This document shows positions 27,957 through 37,544 of a stretch of DNA of 64,000 bases, piece by piece. Under the pieces are notes generated by a model, which had not been told where the DNA came from, made no database searches, and saw only the letters and a list, made by a program, of their open reading frames with translations. Both the position numbers and the translations under genes were made by a program. The stretch is taken from contig NZ_JACLQD010000002.1 in the NCBI RefSeq assembly GCF_014243445.1, positions 923,013 to 987,012 of the forward strand, in the 5' to 3' direction. The DNA is from Paragemmobacter straminiformis. GTDB lineage: Bacteria; Pseudomonadota; Alphaproteobacteria; Rhodobacterales; Rhodobacteraceae. How positions within the stretch are numbered: position 1 is the first letter of the stretch; every line of letters begins with the position of its first letter.

Positions 27957-29321
27957 ATGACCGACCATCCCCCGCACCCCACCCTGACCGAGGCGACAAA
28001 GGTCTGGGCGCGCATCGCCGCCCTGTCCTTCGGCGGTCCGGCCGGACAGATCGCCGTCATGCACCGCATCCTTGTCGAGGAAAAGCGCTGGCTCGGCGAT
28101 GGCCGTTTCCTGCACGCCCTCAACTTCTGCATGCTTCTTCCCGGCCCCGAGGCCCAGCAACTCGCCACCTATATCGGCTGGCTCATGCACGGCGTGCGCG
28201 GGGCGCTGGTCGCGGGCGGTCTGTTCATCCTGCCCGGCATCCTCGCCATCATGGGGCTGAGCTGGGTCTATGCCATCTGGGGCGGGGTCGGCATCGTCGC
28301 GGCCCTGTTCTTCGGCCTCAAGGCCGCGGTGCTGGCCATCGTGCTTCAAGCCGTAGTCCGCGTCGGCAAACGGGCGCTCAGGACCGGCGCCCTGCGCGTG
28401 GTCGCCGCCGCATCCTTCCTCGCGCTCTTCGCCTTCTCGCTGCCCTTCCCTCTCATCGTGGCCGCCGCCGCACTGGTCGGCTGGGCCGGATCGGCGGCGG
28501 GCGTGGCAGGCTTTCGCGGCGCGGGCGGTCACGGGGCGGGGTCAGGCCCGCATGTGCCCGATGCCGTAACCCTGCTGGGCGAAGACCTCGCCCTTCCCCC
28601 GACCGCGCAGCGCAACGCCCTTCGTGCGGGGGTCGTGGCCCTCCTGCTCTGGCTGCTTCCTGTCGCCTGCCTTGTCCTGCTTGCCCCCGGCAGCGTCTTT
28701 GCCGACATCGCCACCTATTTCTCGAAACTCGCCGTCCTCACCTTCGGCGGGGCCTATGCCGTGCTGGCATGGGTCGCGCAGGAAGCCGTCGGCACCTATG
28801 GCTGGCTGCAACCGGGCGAGATGATCGACGGCCTCGGCATGGCCGAAACCACCCCCGGCCCGCTGATCATGGTGCTGCAATTCGTGGGCTTCATGGGCGC
28901 GTTCCGCGATGCGGGTTGGTCGTCCCCCCTGCTTGCCGGAACCCTTGGCGGCCTGCTTGCCACATGGGTCACCTTTGCCCCCTGCTTCGCGTGGATCTTC
29001 CTCGGCGCGCCCTTCATGGAGGGGTTGCGCCGCAACACCGCCCTCGCCGCCGCCCTGACCGCTGTCACCGCCGCCGTCGTCGGCGTGATCCTGAACCTCG
29101 CCCTCTGGTTCGCCATCCATGTGCTCTGGACCGCGACCGCCCGCGTCACGGCAGGCCCGCTCAGCCTCGAACTGCCGGTCCTGTCCTCGACCAACTGGCC
29201 CGCCGCAGCCCTTTCGGCCCTCGCGCTCACAGCCGTGTTCCGCTTCAAACTCGGCACGGCAACCGTCCTTGCGGGGGCCGCCGCCGCCGGCCTTGCCCTG
29301 CATCTGGCGGGATGGGCCTGA
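27957..29321 (+). CDS. chrA: Chromate transporter ChrA
   Basis: A 454-residue membrane protein with two homologous CHR halves. The first is marked by FGGPAGQIAVMHRILVEEKRW and FCMLLPGPEAQQLATYIGW, the second by LTFGGAYAVLAWVAQEAV and AETTPGPLIMVLQFVGF. ChrA exports chromate in exchange for protons in characterised members; some relatives may carry other oxyanions. The start ATG at 27957 is preferred to 27921 because the latter adds an unrelated leader. It is followed after about 70 bases by a LysR regulator gene on the same strand. Confidence 0.92.
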   Translation: MTDHPPHPTLTEATKVWARIAALSFGGPAGQIAVMHRILVEEKRWLGDGRFLHALNFCMLLPGPEAQQLATYIGWLMHGVRGALVAGGLFILPGILAIMGLSWVYAIWGGVGIVAALFFGLKAAVLAIVLQAVVRVGKRALRTGALRVVAAASFLALFAFSLPFPLIVAAAALVGWAGSAAGVAGFRGAGGHGAGSGPHVPDAVTLLGEDLALPPTAQRNALRAGVVALLLWLLPVACLVLLAPGSVFADIATYFSKLAVLTFGGAYAVLAWVAQEAVGTYGWLQPGEMIDGLGMAETTPGPLIMVLQFVGFMGAFRDAGWSSPLLAGTLGGLLATWVTFAPCFAWIFLGAPFMEGLRRNTALAAALTAVTAAVVGVILNLALWFAIHVLWTATARVTAGPLSLELPVLSSTNWPAAALSALALTAVFRFKLGTATVLAGAAAAGLALHLAGWA

Positions 29322-29366
29322 CCTCCCCCTCCGCCCCTCTTGCCCGAACGGCCCGTTTGCCCGAGT

Positions 29367-29381
29367 ATGAGAAAAACTCAT
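29367..29381. promoter_or_regulatory. Palindrome before the LysR gene (candidate operator)
   Basis: ATGAGAAAAACTCAT is a perfect inverted repeat with a five-base spacer. It ends ten bases before the chosen start of the LysR gene, and the T-N11-A form fits LysR-family binding sites. It overlaps an alternative upstream ATG, which is one reason to prefer the downstream start. Confidence 0.4.
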
Positions 29382-29390
29382 GCGGACCCG

Positions 29391-30305
29391 ATGGCCGATT
29401 TTCTTCCCCTCACCGCCCTGCGCGCCTTCGAGGCAGTCGTAAGGACAGGCTCGTTCAAAGCCGCCGCCGACCAGCTTTACGTCACCCAAAGCGCCGTCAG
29501 CCACCAGATCCGCCATCTCGAAGAGTGGTTCGGCACCCCCCTCTTCACCCGCGACGGCAACCGCCCCAAACCCCTGCCCTTCGCCGAGGAACTGGCCAGC
29601 ACCCTGTCACTGTCCTTCAGCCAGATTTCGGCCGCCTGCCAGCGCGCCCGCGCGGTGAACACGATCCAACCGCTCGTCGTCGCGGCCATTCCCTCGATCG
29701 CCCTGCTCTGGCTCATTCCCCGCCTCGCAGGCTTCCGCGCCGCCCATCCGGACATCGACGTCCGCATCGTCTATGCCCTGCACGGGCGCGACATCGACTT
29801 CCGCGATGTCCACATGGCCTTTGCCTTCTCCAAGGGCGGCGCATCGCTGCCCGGCGCGCGGATCGAACCCTTCCTGCCGGGACATTGCGTTCCGGTCTGC
29901 AGCCCTGCACTGGCCCGACAGATCGCAACCGCAGATGACACGCCCTCGGCCATCGCCAAACTGGGGCTGCTCCACGACACCGATCACACCGGCTGGAAAG
30001 AGTGGTTCGACCGCGCCAAGGCAGCGCAGCCCGCCCCGACCACCGGCCCGATCTTCGAGGATTTCAACCTGCTCCGCGCCGCCGCCCTTTCGGGTCAGGG
30101 TGTGGCCCTCTGCCCGCTCGCGATGGTCCGCGCCGATATCGAGGCGCAGCGTCTGGTCCGCCTGTCCGACGTGATGGTGCTGGAAGACACCGGCTATTTC
30201 CTGCTCTGGGGGCCACCCGGCCCGGCGCAGATGCAGGCACGGGCGCGGGCCTTCCGCGACTGGGCCTTTACCGAACGCTCCTTGCAGGACTGGTCGCTGT
30301 CCTAG
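29391..30305 (+). CDS. LysR-family transcriptional regulator (GcvA-like)
   Basis: A 304-residue regulator. The N-terminal winged helix-turn-helix is LTALRAFEAVVRTGSFKAAADQLYVTQSAVSHQIRHLE. A periplasmic-binding-like effector domain spans about residues 90-300 (FRAAHPDIDVRIVYAL, LLHDTDHTGWKEWF). This start region and the effector domain resemble the GcvA group. The target is unknown; it may control the neighbouring chrA or itself. Its stop overlaps the stop of the convergent HAD gene by two bases, so no terminator separates them. Confidence 0.9.
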   Translation: MADFLPLTALRAFEAVVRTGSFKAAADQLYVTQSAVSHQIRHLEEWFGTPLFTRDGNRPKPLPFAEELASTLSLSFSQISAACQRARAVNTIQPLVVAAIPSIALLWLIPRLAGFRAAHPDIDVRIVYALHGRDIDFRDVHMAFAFSKGGASLPGARIEPFLPGHCVPVCSPALARQIATADDTPSAIAKLGLLHDTDHTGWKEWFDRAKAAQPAPTTGPIFEDFNLLRAAALSGQGVALCPLAMVRADIEAQRLVRLSDVMVLEDTGYFLLWGPPGPAQMQARARAFRDWAFTERSLQDWSLS

Positions 30306-31015
30306 CCACGCCCCGCGCCGGACAGGTGCAAGGCCCATGCCCCGCCCTCGGCCAGCAACGTCGCCTGCCCGTATCCGTCAATGGCCGCCACGGCCAAGGC
30401 ACTGTCCTCGCCATGCTCTCCCGCGATGCGGATGACCCGCGCTCCGGCGGCAGCGCCCGCAATGATGCCCGCCGTCACATCCTCGAACACCACGCAGGCC
30501 GCCGGATCGACGCCCAGCCGCGCCGCCGCCATCCGGTAGCCCTGCGGATCGGGCTTGCCCGCCGTCACATCGTCCGATGACACCAGCAGGCGCGGCAGCG
30601 GCAATCCCGCCGCCCCGATCCGCGCCAAAGCCAGCGCCCGGTTGGCCGAGGTGACGATCCCCCAGCGATCCGGCGGCAAGGCGCGCAGAAAATCGCCCGC
30701 GCCCGCAATCTCGGCCACCCCGTCCAGATCCGCATGTTCCCGCGCATCAAGCCAGCGCACCTCGGCGGCGATGTCCGTGCCCGCGGGCGAGAAGCGCTCG
30801 ATCGTATCCACCGCCCGCCGCCCGTGCATGAAGCCCATCACCGCATCGGCATCCGCACCGATCCGTTCGGCCCATGCCGTCCATGCCCGCACCACCGGCG
30901 GGATCGAGGTCAGGATCGTCCCGTCCATGTCGAACAGAAACCCCTCGATCCCCGAAAGCCGCACCCCGTCCCCGTCCCCGTTCCCGTTCCCGTCCCCGTT
31001 CCCGTCCGGCCTCAT
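30302..31015 (-). CDS. HAD-family sugar-phosphatase-like hydrolase
   Basis: A 237-residue HAD hydrolase. Motif I is FLFDMDGTIL (about residues 24-33), motif II lies in IVTSANRAL, motif III is the lysine of AGKPDPQGY and motif IV is VVFEDVTAGI. Relatives dephosphorylate small sugar or polyol phosphates. It is the last gene of the polyol transport operon and overlaps the SDR stop by 4 bases. If it starts at ATG 31015, the first residues are a DGNGDGNGNGDGDG run coded by a hexanucleotide repeat. GTG at 30964 would exclude most of the repeat. Confidence 0.85.
   Translation of the reverse strand: MRPDGNGDGNGNGDGDGVRLSGIEGFLFDMDGTILTSIPPVVRAWTAWAERIGADADAVMGFMHGRRAVDTIERFSPAGTDIAAEVRWLDAREHADLDGVAEIAGAGDFLRALPPDRWGIVTSANRALALARIGAAGLPLPRLLVSSDDVTAGKPDPQGYRMAAARLGVDPAACVVFEDVTAGIIAGAAAGARVIRIAGEHGEDSALAVAAIDGYGQATLLAEGGAWALHLSGAGRG
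30965..31006. repeat. Hexanucleotide tandem repeat (CCCGTC/CCCGTT x7)
   Basis: Seven six-base units, each CCCGTC or CCCGTT, run without interruption. On the coding (minus) strand they give alternating Asp/Asn and Gly codons at the very start of the HAD gene. Unit gain or loss would keep the frame but change the length of the N-terminal tail. Confidence 0.9.
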
Positions 31016-31737
31016 CCGATCATGAATCCGCCATCGACCGGCATCGCAAGCCCGTTGACCATCGCCGCCTCGTCCGAAAGCAGGAACAGCACGACTTCGG
31101 CAACATCCGAGGATTCCGCGAAACGGCCGACCGGAATCCGGTTCAGCATTCCCGCCGCCTTCTGCGGGTCGCTCCACGCCTTGACCGCCATCGGCGTCAG
31201 CGTCACCGTCGGGTTCACGGCATTGACGCGAATGCCCTTGGGCGCCAACTCCTTGGCCATCACCCGCGTCAACCCGTCCAACCCGCCCTTCGATGCGCAA
31301 TAGGCCGCATGGTCCGGAATCCCGATGAACGAGGCCACGGACGAGACGTTGACGATGGCCCCGCCCTTGCCTGCCGCGATCCGCTCGCGCGCATATTCCT
31401 GCGCCACGATCATCGGCGCACGGGTGTTGACCGCCATCAGATGGTCAAAGGCTTCCACCGTGGTATCCAGAAAGGGCTGCAACTCGGTCGTGCCCGCACA
31501 ATTGACCAGCAGGTCGGCAGGTATCGCCGCCCGCGCCGCCGCCCGCGTGGCCTCGGCATCGGCCAGATCGACCTGAATGGCCACGCAGCCCAGATCCTTG
31601 CGCAGCGCCTCGACATCCGCAGCACTGCGCGTCAGCGCGATGACCGATGCCCCCCGCGCCGTCAGGATTTCGGCAATCACCCGCCCGATCCCCTTGCCCG
31701 CTCCGGTGACGATGACCCGCTTTCCCGTGAAATCCAT
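31012..31737 (-). CDS. L-xylulose reductase-like short-chain dehydrogenase
   Basis: A 241-residue SDR. The cofactor loop is VIVTGAGKGIGR (about 8-19), the active site is NVSSVASFIGIPDHAAYCASK (Ser-Tyr-Lys) and INAVNP-type VNAVNPTVTLTPM follows. WSDPQKAAGMLNRIPVGRFAE and the N-terminal pattern closely resemble animal and bacterial L-xylulose/dicarbonyl reductases (DCXR). That suggests interconversion of a ketose and a polyol. It lies between the transporter ATPase gene and the HAD gene in the polyol operon. The true substrate cannot be read from sequence. Confidence 0.85.
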   Translation of the reverse strand: MDFTGKRVIVTGAGKGIGRVIAEILTARGASVIALTRSAADVEALRKDLGCVAIQVDLADAEATRAAARAAIPADLLVNCAGTTELQPFLDTTVEAFDHLMAVNTRAPMIVAQEYARERIAAGKGGAIVNVSSVASFIGIPDHAAYCASKGGLDGLTRVMAKELAPKGIRVNAVNPTVTLTPMAVKAWSDPQKAAGMLNRIPVGRFAESSDVAEVVLFLLSDEAAMVNGLAMPVDGGFMIG

Positions 31738-31747
31738 GTCCCGCTCC

Positions 31748-32809
31748 TTACAACCGCTGGCCCGTGACCTGATCGAAGACATGCGCCTTGCGCGGATCAA
31801 GCCGGAACGACATCGTCTTGCCGGGTTCCTCCTCGATCCGTTCGCGCACCAGCGCATCGATGGGCACGCCCCCGACCCGTCCGAAAATCAGCGTCTCCGA
31901 TCCCGTCGGCTCAAAGACCGACACATCGACCGGAATGCCCCCCTCGCCGATGGTGATATGCTCGGGCCGGATGCCATAGGTCACCGCGCGCCCGTCCTCG
32001 ACCTGCACGCCATCCAGCGGCAGGGCGATCCCCTGATCGGTCAGCACCACCTGACGGCCGTCCCTCGTCGCCACCTTGCCTTGCAGGAAATTCATCGCAG
32101 GGCTGCCGATGAATCCGGCAACGAACAGGTTCACGGGCCGGTCATACAGGTCGAGGGGCCGCCCGATCTGCTCGACCCGCCCGTCGCGCATCACGACGAT
32201 CTTGTTGGCCATCGTCATCGCCTCGATCTGGTCATGCGTGACATAGACGGTCGTGGTCTTCAGCCTCTGGTGCAATTCCTTGATCTCGACCCGCATGGTC
32301 ACGCGCAACTTGGCGTCAAGGTTCGACAGCGGTTCGTCGAAAAGAAACACCTGCGGATCGCGCACGATGGCGCGCCCCATCGCCACGCGCTGGCGCTGCC
32401 CGCCCGACAACTGCTTGGGGTATCGGTCAAGATATTTCGTCAGATCAAGGATTTCCGCCGCGCGGTTCACCTTTTCCGCGATCTCGGCCTTGGGCCGCTT
32501 GGCCATCAACAGCGGAAACCCCATATTCTCGGCCACGGTCTTGTGCGGGTAAAGCGCGTAAGACTGGAACACCATCGCGATATCGCGCTCTTTCGGCGGA
32601 ATGTCGTTGACCACCCGCCCGCCGATGCTGATCTGCCCGCCGCTGATCTCTTCAAGCCCAGCGATCATCCGCAGCAAGGTCGACTTGCCGCAGCCCGAAG
32701 GCCCGACCAGCACCACGAACTCGCCATCCTCGATTTCCACATCGACGCCATGCATCACGCGGACGCCGCCGTAGCTTTTCGTCACGCCCTTGATCTGAAC
32801 ATTTCCCAT
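31748..32809 (-). CDS. Sugar ABC transporter ATP-binding protein (MalK/UgpC type)
   Basis: A 353-residue ATPase with Walker [17 protein letters not shown] (about 37-52), signature [14 protein letters not shown], Walker [13 protein letters not shown] and the switch [12 protein letters not shown]. The C-terminal 110 residues are the MalK-type regulatory TOBE region ([13 protein letters not shown]). It should power the importer formed by the two permeases at 34074-35788. It lies 12 bases after the polyol dehydrogenase gene. Confidence 0.93.
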   Translation of the reverse strand: MGNVQIKGVTKSYGGVRVMHGVDVEIEDGEFVVLVGPSGCGKSTLLRMIAGLEEISGGQISIGGRVVNDIPPKERDIAMVFQSYALYPHKTVAENMGFPLLMAKRPKAEIAEKVNRAAEILDLTKYLDRYPKQLSGGQRQRVAMGRAIVRDPQVFLFDEPLSNLDAKLRVTMRVEIKELHQRLKTTTVYVTHDQIEAMTMANKIVVMRDGRVEQIGRPLDLYDRPVNLFVAGFIGSPAMNFLQGKVATRDGRQVVLTDQGIALPLDGVQVEDGRAVTYGIRPEHITIGEGGIPVDVSVFEPTGSETLIFGRVGGVPIDALVRERIEEEPGKTMSFRLDPRKAHVFDQVTGQRL

Positions 32810-32821
32810 GGTCGTCCCTTT

Positions 32822-33865
32822 CTATTGCGGCAATTCGATCTGCATCTTCACATCGCCCTTGGGCGCGGAAGCGGCGATCTCGAACGCGCGCACACTGTCC
32901 TTGAAGTCGAATTTGCGGGTGAGCAGCGGTTTCACGTCGATAGCCCCCGAAGACAGCATCGCCACGCAACGCGGAAAGACATGGGCATAGCGGAAAATGT
33001 TCTCCACCCGCGCCTCGCGCACCATCGCGGCCCCCGCATCATAGGAAATCGGGTTCGGCTGCCCGCCGATCATCACCACGCAGCCGCCGGGGCACAGCGG
33101 CTCGAACACCGTAGCCGCCGCCTGCGGGCTGCCCGTGGCCTCGAACACCACCTCGACGCCCCAGCCGTCGGTCGCCTGCCGGATGCGCTCGACCATGTTT
33201 TCCTTCAGCACGTTGATCGGCGTGATCGGACCAAGGCCCGCGGCGATTTCCAGCTTCGCATCGTCGATGTCGGTCACGAACACCCGCGCGCAGCCCGCGG
33301 CCAGCGCCGACAGCGCGGTCACCAGCCCGATCGGCCCCGCCCCCATCACCAGCGCGATATCGCCGGGGCGGATGCGGGCCTTGGTCGCGGCATGCACGCC
33401 CACGGCCAGCGGCTCGACCATCGCGCCTTCCGCGAACGAGACATTGTCGGGCAGCTTGAAGGTGAAGGCCTCGGGATGCACGCATGACGGGCGCAGGATG
33501 CCATGCACCGGCGGCGTCGCCCAGAACCGCACCGCAGGGTCGATGTTATACATGCCGAGCCGCGTCGCGCGGCTGTTCGGATCGGGTATCCCCGGCTCCA
33601 TGCAGACGCGGTCCCCGACCTTCAGCGTGGTCACCGCCGCCCCGCAGTCCACCACCGTCCCCGAAGCCTCGTGCCCCAGGATCATCGGCGCCTTCACCTC
33701 GAACGGGCCGATCTTGCCGTGGGTGTAGTAATGCACATCCGACCCGCAGATGCCCACCGTGTGCAGCTTGATCCGCACGTCATGCGGCCCCATCACCTCG
33801 TCGCGCTCGATCGGGAAATCGCGCAGCGACAGATCCATTTTCTTCTCAAGAACAAGAGCTTCCAT
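32822..33865 (-). CDS. Sorbitol/xylitol dehydrogenase-like zinc alcohol dehydrogenase
   Basis: A 347-residue medium-chain dehydrogenase. Catalytic zinc residues are visible in [14 protein letters not shown] (Cys) and ILGHEASG (His-Glu). The NAD site is [20 protein letters not shown] (about 167-186). The structural-zinc loop has no Cys cluster ([21 protein letters not shown]), as in sorbitol dehydrogenases, and FWATPPVHG also fits that group. It most likely oxidises a polyol such as xylitol, sorbitol or L-iditol to a ketose with NAD. Its place between the permease and ATPase genes supports a role in using the imported compound. Confidence 0.9.
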   Translation of the reverse strand: MEALVLEKKMDLSLRDFPIERDEVMGPHDVRIKLHTVGICGSDVHYYTHGKIGPFEVKAPMILGHEASGTVVDCGAAVTTLKVGDRVCMEPGIPDPNSRATRLGMYNIDPAVRFWATPPVHGILRPSCVHPEAFTFKLPDNVSFAEGAMVEPLAVGVHAATKARIRPGDIALVMGAGPIGLVTALSALAAGCARVFVTDIDDAKLEIAAGLGPITPINVLKENMVERIRQATDGWGVEVVFEATGSPQAAATVFEPLCPGGCVVMIGGQPNPISYDAGAAMVREARVENIFRYAHVFPRCVAMLSSGAIDVKPLLTRKFDFKDSVRAFEIAASAPKGDVKMQIELPQ

Positions 33866-33868
33866 CGC

Positions 33869-34069
33869 TCACCCCTTCCGAATGATATGGGCGCCAAGGG
33901 CGACCGAAATTGCAGCCGCGATCCAGACCGAAAGCCCGAGCGGCTCGATGAACCGCAGCCAGAACAGGGACAGCGCCACCCAGATCACGACCGAGATGAA
34001 CAGACGGTCGAACCAGTTCGTCTCGATGGGCAGAAAGCCGGGTTTTGCCGCTTCTTTATCGTCGCTCAT
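33869..34069 (-). CDS. Small membrane protein, DUF2160-like
   Basis: A 66-residue protein with two membrane segments (about 21-38 and 45-62) and a conserved-looking lead, KPGFLPIETNWFDRLF. This pattern resembles DUF2160 proteins, which occur in glycerol/polyol ABC transporter operons. The function is unknown; a small accessory subunit of the importer is a reasonable guess. It lies 4 bases after the permease gene and 3 bases before the dehydrogenase gene, so it is clearly part of the operon. Confidence 0.65.
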   Translation of the reverse strand: MSDDKEAAKPGFLPIETNWFDRLFISVVIWVALSLFWLRFIEPLGLSVWIAAAISVALGAHIIRKG

Positions 34070-34073
34070 CGCA

Positions 34074-34919
34074 TCATCCTTTCACGGCGCCAAAGGTCAG
34101 GCCGGCCACGATATGCTTTTGCACCATGCCAAAGACGATCAGCGCGGGGATCAGCGTAAAGACCGAAATCGCAGCCATGATCCCCCATTCCGTGCCCGTG
34201 GTGGTCACATATTCCGACAGGCCGGTGGTCAGCGTGCGGGCGTTGAAGTTGGTCAGCGTCGCCGCCAGCAGATACTCGTTCCAGGCAAAGACCCATGTCA
34301 GGATCAGCGTCACCGCCAGACCGGGCCGCGCCAGCGGAAAGATCACCACCGAAATCACCTGCCATGCACTTGCGCCATCGACAAAGGCCGCCTCGTCCAA
34401 CTCTTTCGGAATGCCGTCGAGCGTGGGCCGCAGCGTCCAGATCGCAAAGGGCAGGTTAAAGGTGCAATAGACAAGGATCATGCCCAAATGCGTATCGGCC
34501 AGCTTGAAATCGCCGATCACGTAAACCTGCGTCAGCAGCAGATACAGCGGCAGCAGGAACACGGCCGGCGGGGCCATCCGGTTCGTGATGGTCCAGAAGA
34601 ACACGCTCTCCTTGCCCGCCAGATCGAACCGCGTCAGCGCATAGCAGGCAAGAAACCCCAGCGTCGTCACCAGAACCGCATTGCCGGTCGAGATGATGAG
34701 CGAATTCATCATATAGCCGCGCAGCGTGCTGTCGTTCATCACCTTGATATAGTTCTGCCAGTCGATCGAGGTCAGCAGCACATCGGGGGTCGAGAACAGG
34801 TCGACCGCAGGTTTCACCGAAATGACGAACAGCCAGTAGATCGGAAACAGCGTCAGGAAGCTGATAAGCGTCCAAAGAGCGACGGCCAGCCAAGGGTTAC
34901 TCCGCTTCATAACGGTCAT
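34074..34919 (-). CDS. Sugar ABC transporter permease (MalG type)
   Basis: A 281-residue inner-membrane protein with six segments. The cytoplasmic EAA loop that contacts the ATPase is EELDEAAFVDGASAWQVISVVIFPLARPG, written in pieces as KELDEAAFVDGAS and IFPLARPGL (about 190-215). The N-terminal segment is followed by the periplasmic VDLFSTPDVLL. It overlaps the partner permease by 4 bases. With that partner it forms the channel of the polyol importer. Confidence 0.93.
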   Translation of the reverse strand: MTVMKRSNPWLAVALWTLISFLTLFPIYWLFVISVKPAVDLFSTPDVLLTSIDWQNYIKVMNDSTLRGYMMNSLIISTGNAVLVTTLGFLACYALTRFDLAGKESVFFWTITNRMAPPAVFLLPLYLLLTQVYVIGDFKLADTHLGMILVYCTFNLPFAIWTLRPTLDGIPKELDEAAFVDGASAWQVISVVIFPLARPGLAVTLILTWVFAWNEYLLAATLTNFNARTLTTGLSEYVTTTGTEWGIMAAISVFTLIPALIVFGMVQKHIVAGLTFGAVKG

Positions 34920-35788
34920 CCTCTCTTGTTACGCGGGGCGATCAGGCTGGTGTAAAGCAGCCAGCAGATCACGATTGTCAGATACAGGACGATCACCGAA
35001 ATGGCCGAGCCATAGCCGTAATTCGTCTTGGGAAAGACCTCTTTGTAGATATGCACGCCGACATAGCGCGTGGCCGATCCGGGGCCGCCGCCTGTCAGCA
35101 TCAGCACCTCGTCCACCGTCCGCATCGCATCCATAAGGCGGATGAACACCGTGGCGATCAGCGCGGGGCGGATCATCGGCAGCGTGATATGCCAGAAGAT
35201 CTGCCGCTTGTTCGCCCCGTCGATCTGCGCCTGCTCGAACGGGTCCGCAGGCAGCGACACAAGCGCCGCGATCAGCGACAGCGTGACCAGCGGGGTCCAG
35301 TGCCAGATGTCCATGATGACCGTGATGCAAAAGGCCGCAATCGCGCTTTGCCCGATATTCAGGTCGATCCCGAAATTCTTCAGCAGATGCGGAATGATCC
35401 CGATCGACGGCGTCGTCATCAGCTTCCAGATCGACCCGACGATGATCGGCGCCATGATCAGCGGCAGCGTGTGGATGGTGCGGAAAAAGGCCTTGCCGGG
35501 AAAGTCCTTCATGAAGGCCTGCGCAAGGATATAGCCGATCACCACTTCCGACACGACGGCAAAGAAAACAAAGGCCAGCGTCACCCCGAGCGAGGCAAGG
35601 AATTGCGCGTCGAACACAAGTTTGCGGTAGTTCGCAGCCCAGTTGAACAGCTTTTCAGGGTTTGCGGCAAAGGGGTTCCACTCGTGGAACGACACCCACA
35701 GGACATAGATGAACGGAAAGATTCCGAAGAGACCCAGGATGAACAGGGTCGGCGACAGCAACAGCCAGCCCAGCTTTTTCGACTGCAT
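34916..35788 (-). CDS. Sugar ABC transporter permease (MalF type)
   Basis: A 290-residue permease with six membrane segments. The EAA loop is FEQAQIDGANKRQIFWHI followed by TLPMIRPAL. A start such as KKLGWLLLSPTLFILGLFGIFPF is typical for the MalF/UgpA group. It lies directly downstream of the binding-protein gene, with a 115-base gap holding a hairpin, and overlaps the second permease gene. Confidence 0.93.
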   Translation of the reverse strand: MQSKKLGWLLLSPTLFILGLFGIFPFIYVLWVSFHEWNPFAANPEKLFNWAANYRKLVFDAQFLASLGVTLAFVFFAVVSEVVIGYILAQAFMKDFPGKAFFRTIHTLPLIMAPIIVGSIWKLMTTPSIGIIPHLLKNFGIDLNIGQSAIAAFCITVIMDIWHWTPLVTLSLIAALVSLPADPFEQAQIDGANKRQIFWHITLPMIRPALIATVFIRLMDAMRTVDEVLMLTGGGPGSATRYVGVHIYKEVFPKTNYGYGSAISVIVLYLTIVICWLLYTSLIAPRNKRG

Positions 35789-35856
35789 TGGTTCACCCTC
35801 TATCTCTGGTGGGGAAGTGTAATCACGAATCCGCCGCCCGTGGCGTCGGAAAATAC

Positions 35857-35880
35857 GGGCCGCCCAAGCAGGGGCGGCCC
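35857..35880. terminator. Intercistronic hairpin between binding protein and permease
   Basis: GGGCCGCC and GGCGGCCC face each other across an eight-base loop, and on the minus strand the stem is followed by GTATTTT. It lies just after the solute-binding-protein stop. Such hairpins often reduce read-through or protect the upstream mRNA, giving more binding protein than permease. Confidence 0.6.
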
Positions 35881-35903
35881 ATACCGGGTCAGGGAGCAGA
35901 CCC

Positions 35904-37337
35904 TTACTTGCGGTAGCCGAGCGAGGTCAGTTCTTCCTCTGCCTTGGCGGCCATCGCGTCGAGACCTTCATCCGGCCCGATCTTGCCGGTCAGGATGTCG
36001 TAGAAGATCGGCGCGGTCGCTTCACGCACCTGCGCGTGGAACGGATACGGAGGCGCACCGGCAAAGAGTTTGCCCTGATCGCGCAGCATGTCGTAATAGC
36101 CGCCGAGCTTGGCATTCATCTCTTTCACGACCGGTGCGTCATAGGTGGCCGTGTTGGTGATCCGCGGAGCGGCGGCGGCCCAACCCGGCTGGACTTCGTC
36201 CTGGCCGATGTATTGCAGGAACAAGAGCGCCGCTTCCTGGTTCTTCGACGAGGCCGGCAGACCGAAGGCACCGCCGTCATAGTAGCCAATATAGCCCTTG
36301 CCGGATTCGGCATCGGCCATCACGCCATCCGACAGCGGCGGAAGCGCCGTGCCGACATTGCCCACGACTTTCGACTTCGACGCATCCGACGCGATCCATG
36401 CGGCGTTTTCGCCGTAGATCAGGCCCTGCGCCGCACGACCGGCCGCAAAGGTGGTCGCGGTTTCGGTCCAGGTCGACTGCGGCGATTCCGGCGGCGCGAT
36501 GTCGCGCAGGTGCAGCCACCACTTCAGCGCTTCTTTGGCCTTGTCGCTGTTCATCGTGCCGCCATTGGCGACCGATGCGGCGTAGTTGTTGCTCGCGTCG
36601 ATACCCCAGTTGTAGACGCCAAAGGTCGGGGCGACCGACTCGAAGAACTCGTACCACGATGCCGGGTGGCCGGTATGGGCCTGCGCGGTCGAACCCCAAA
36701 GCTCGAGGCCGTTCGCCTTGCCGTATTCGGTGAAGAAGTCGGCGATGGCGGTATATTCTTCGTGGGTCGTCGCAGGCTTCAGGTCCGCGCCGGTCTTTTC
36801 CTTGAACGCAGCCTGGATGGCCGGATCGTTGAACAGGTCGGTGCGGTAGAGATAGACCTTGATAAAGGCTTCCATCGGCACGCCGAACAGGTCGCCGTCG
36901 CCATTCTTGAAGTAGTTGGCAAAGGTGGTGAAATGGCTCTCGTCATAGGTCGGAGCCTTCAGGGCAGGGTTGTCCGCCAGCGCCTTCGAGACGTTCACAA
37001 GGAAGTTGCGCTGCAAATAGGCGTAGATGATGTCCTGCTCGATATAGACCATGTCATAGATGCCGGTGCCGGCTTCCATGTCCTTGATCGCCTTGTCGTA
37101 CATCTGGTCCCACGAGGTGGTTTCGATGTCGACCTTGATGCCGGTCTTGGCCTCGAACTCGGGCGCCAGCACGTCCTTGATATAGGCCGACGGCGGGCTG
37201 CTTTCGGTCACGCCGTGCAGCACGACGCCCTTGTATTTTGCCCCTGCGTCCGACCAGAAATCGGCATGGGCCGGCAAAGCCGAGGTCATCAGCGCGACTG
37301 CCAGTGCGGTCAGTCCTGCCTTGGGTTTAAGAAACAT
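35904..37337 (-). CDS. Sugar/polyol ABC transporter solute-binding protein
   Basis: A 477-residue family-1 binding protein with a signal peptide ([25 protein letters not shown]). The mature protein has two lobes, with features such as [20 protein letters not shown] and [15 protein letters not shown] early on and [23 protein letters not shown] later. It captures the substrate in the periplasm for the permeases downstream. The start at 37337 has GGAGGAG upstream. Neighbouring dehydrogenases suggest a sugar alcohol as ligand. Confidence 0.92.
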   Translation of the reverse strand: MFLKPKAGLTALAVALMTSALPAHADFWSDAGAKYKGVVLHGVTESSPPSAYIKDVLAPEFEAKTGIKVDIETTSWDQMYDKAIKDMEAGTGIYDMVYIEQDIIYAYLQRNFLVNVSKALADNPALKAPTYDESHFTTFANYFKNGDGDLFGVPMEAFIKVYLYRTDLFNDPAIQAAFKEKTGADLKPATTHEEYTAIADFFTEYGKANGLELWGSTAQAHTGHPASWYEFFESVAPTFGVYNWGIDASNNYAASVANGGTMNSDKAKEALKWWLHLRDIAPPESPQSTWTETATTFAAGRAAQGLIYGENAAWIASDASKSKVVGNVGTALPPLSDGVMADAESGKGYIGYYDGGAFGLPASSKNQEAALLFLQYIGQDEVQPGWAAAAPRITNTATYDAPVVKEMNAKLGGYYDMLRDQGKLFAGAPPYPFHAQVREATAPIFYDILTGKIGPDEGLDAMAAKAEEELTSLGYRK

Positions 37338-37544
37338 TCGCAACTCCTCCTTGCTTGGTTTTTCGTATTGCCCCGCCGGCGCTTCCATCCGGACAAGGGT
37401 TTCCCGCTCCCGGAAAGCGGCATTCACCGCGCGTCCGGGTCGAAACTCTGTTTCTTTGTCAAAGGCCGCCGGGCTCCTCTCCCGCCGACGTTCTCAGCTT
37501 AGGCCGGAGGCAACGCCCCCCGCCACGCGCGTAATGCGCCGCGC

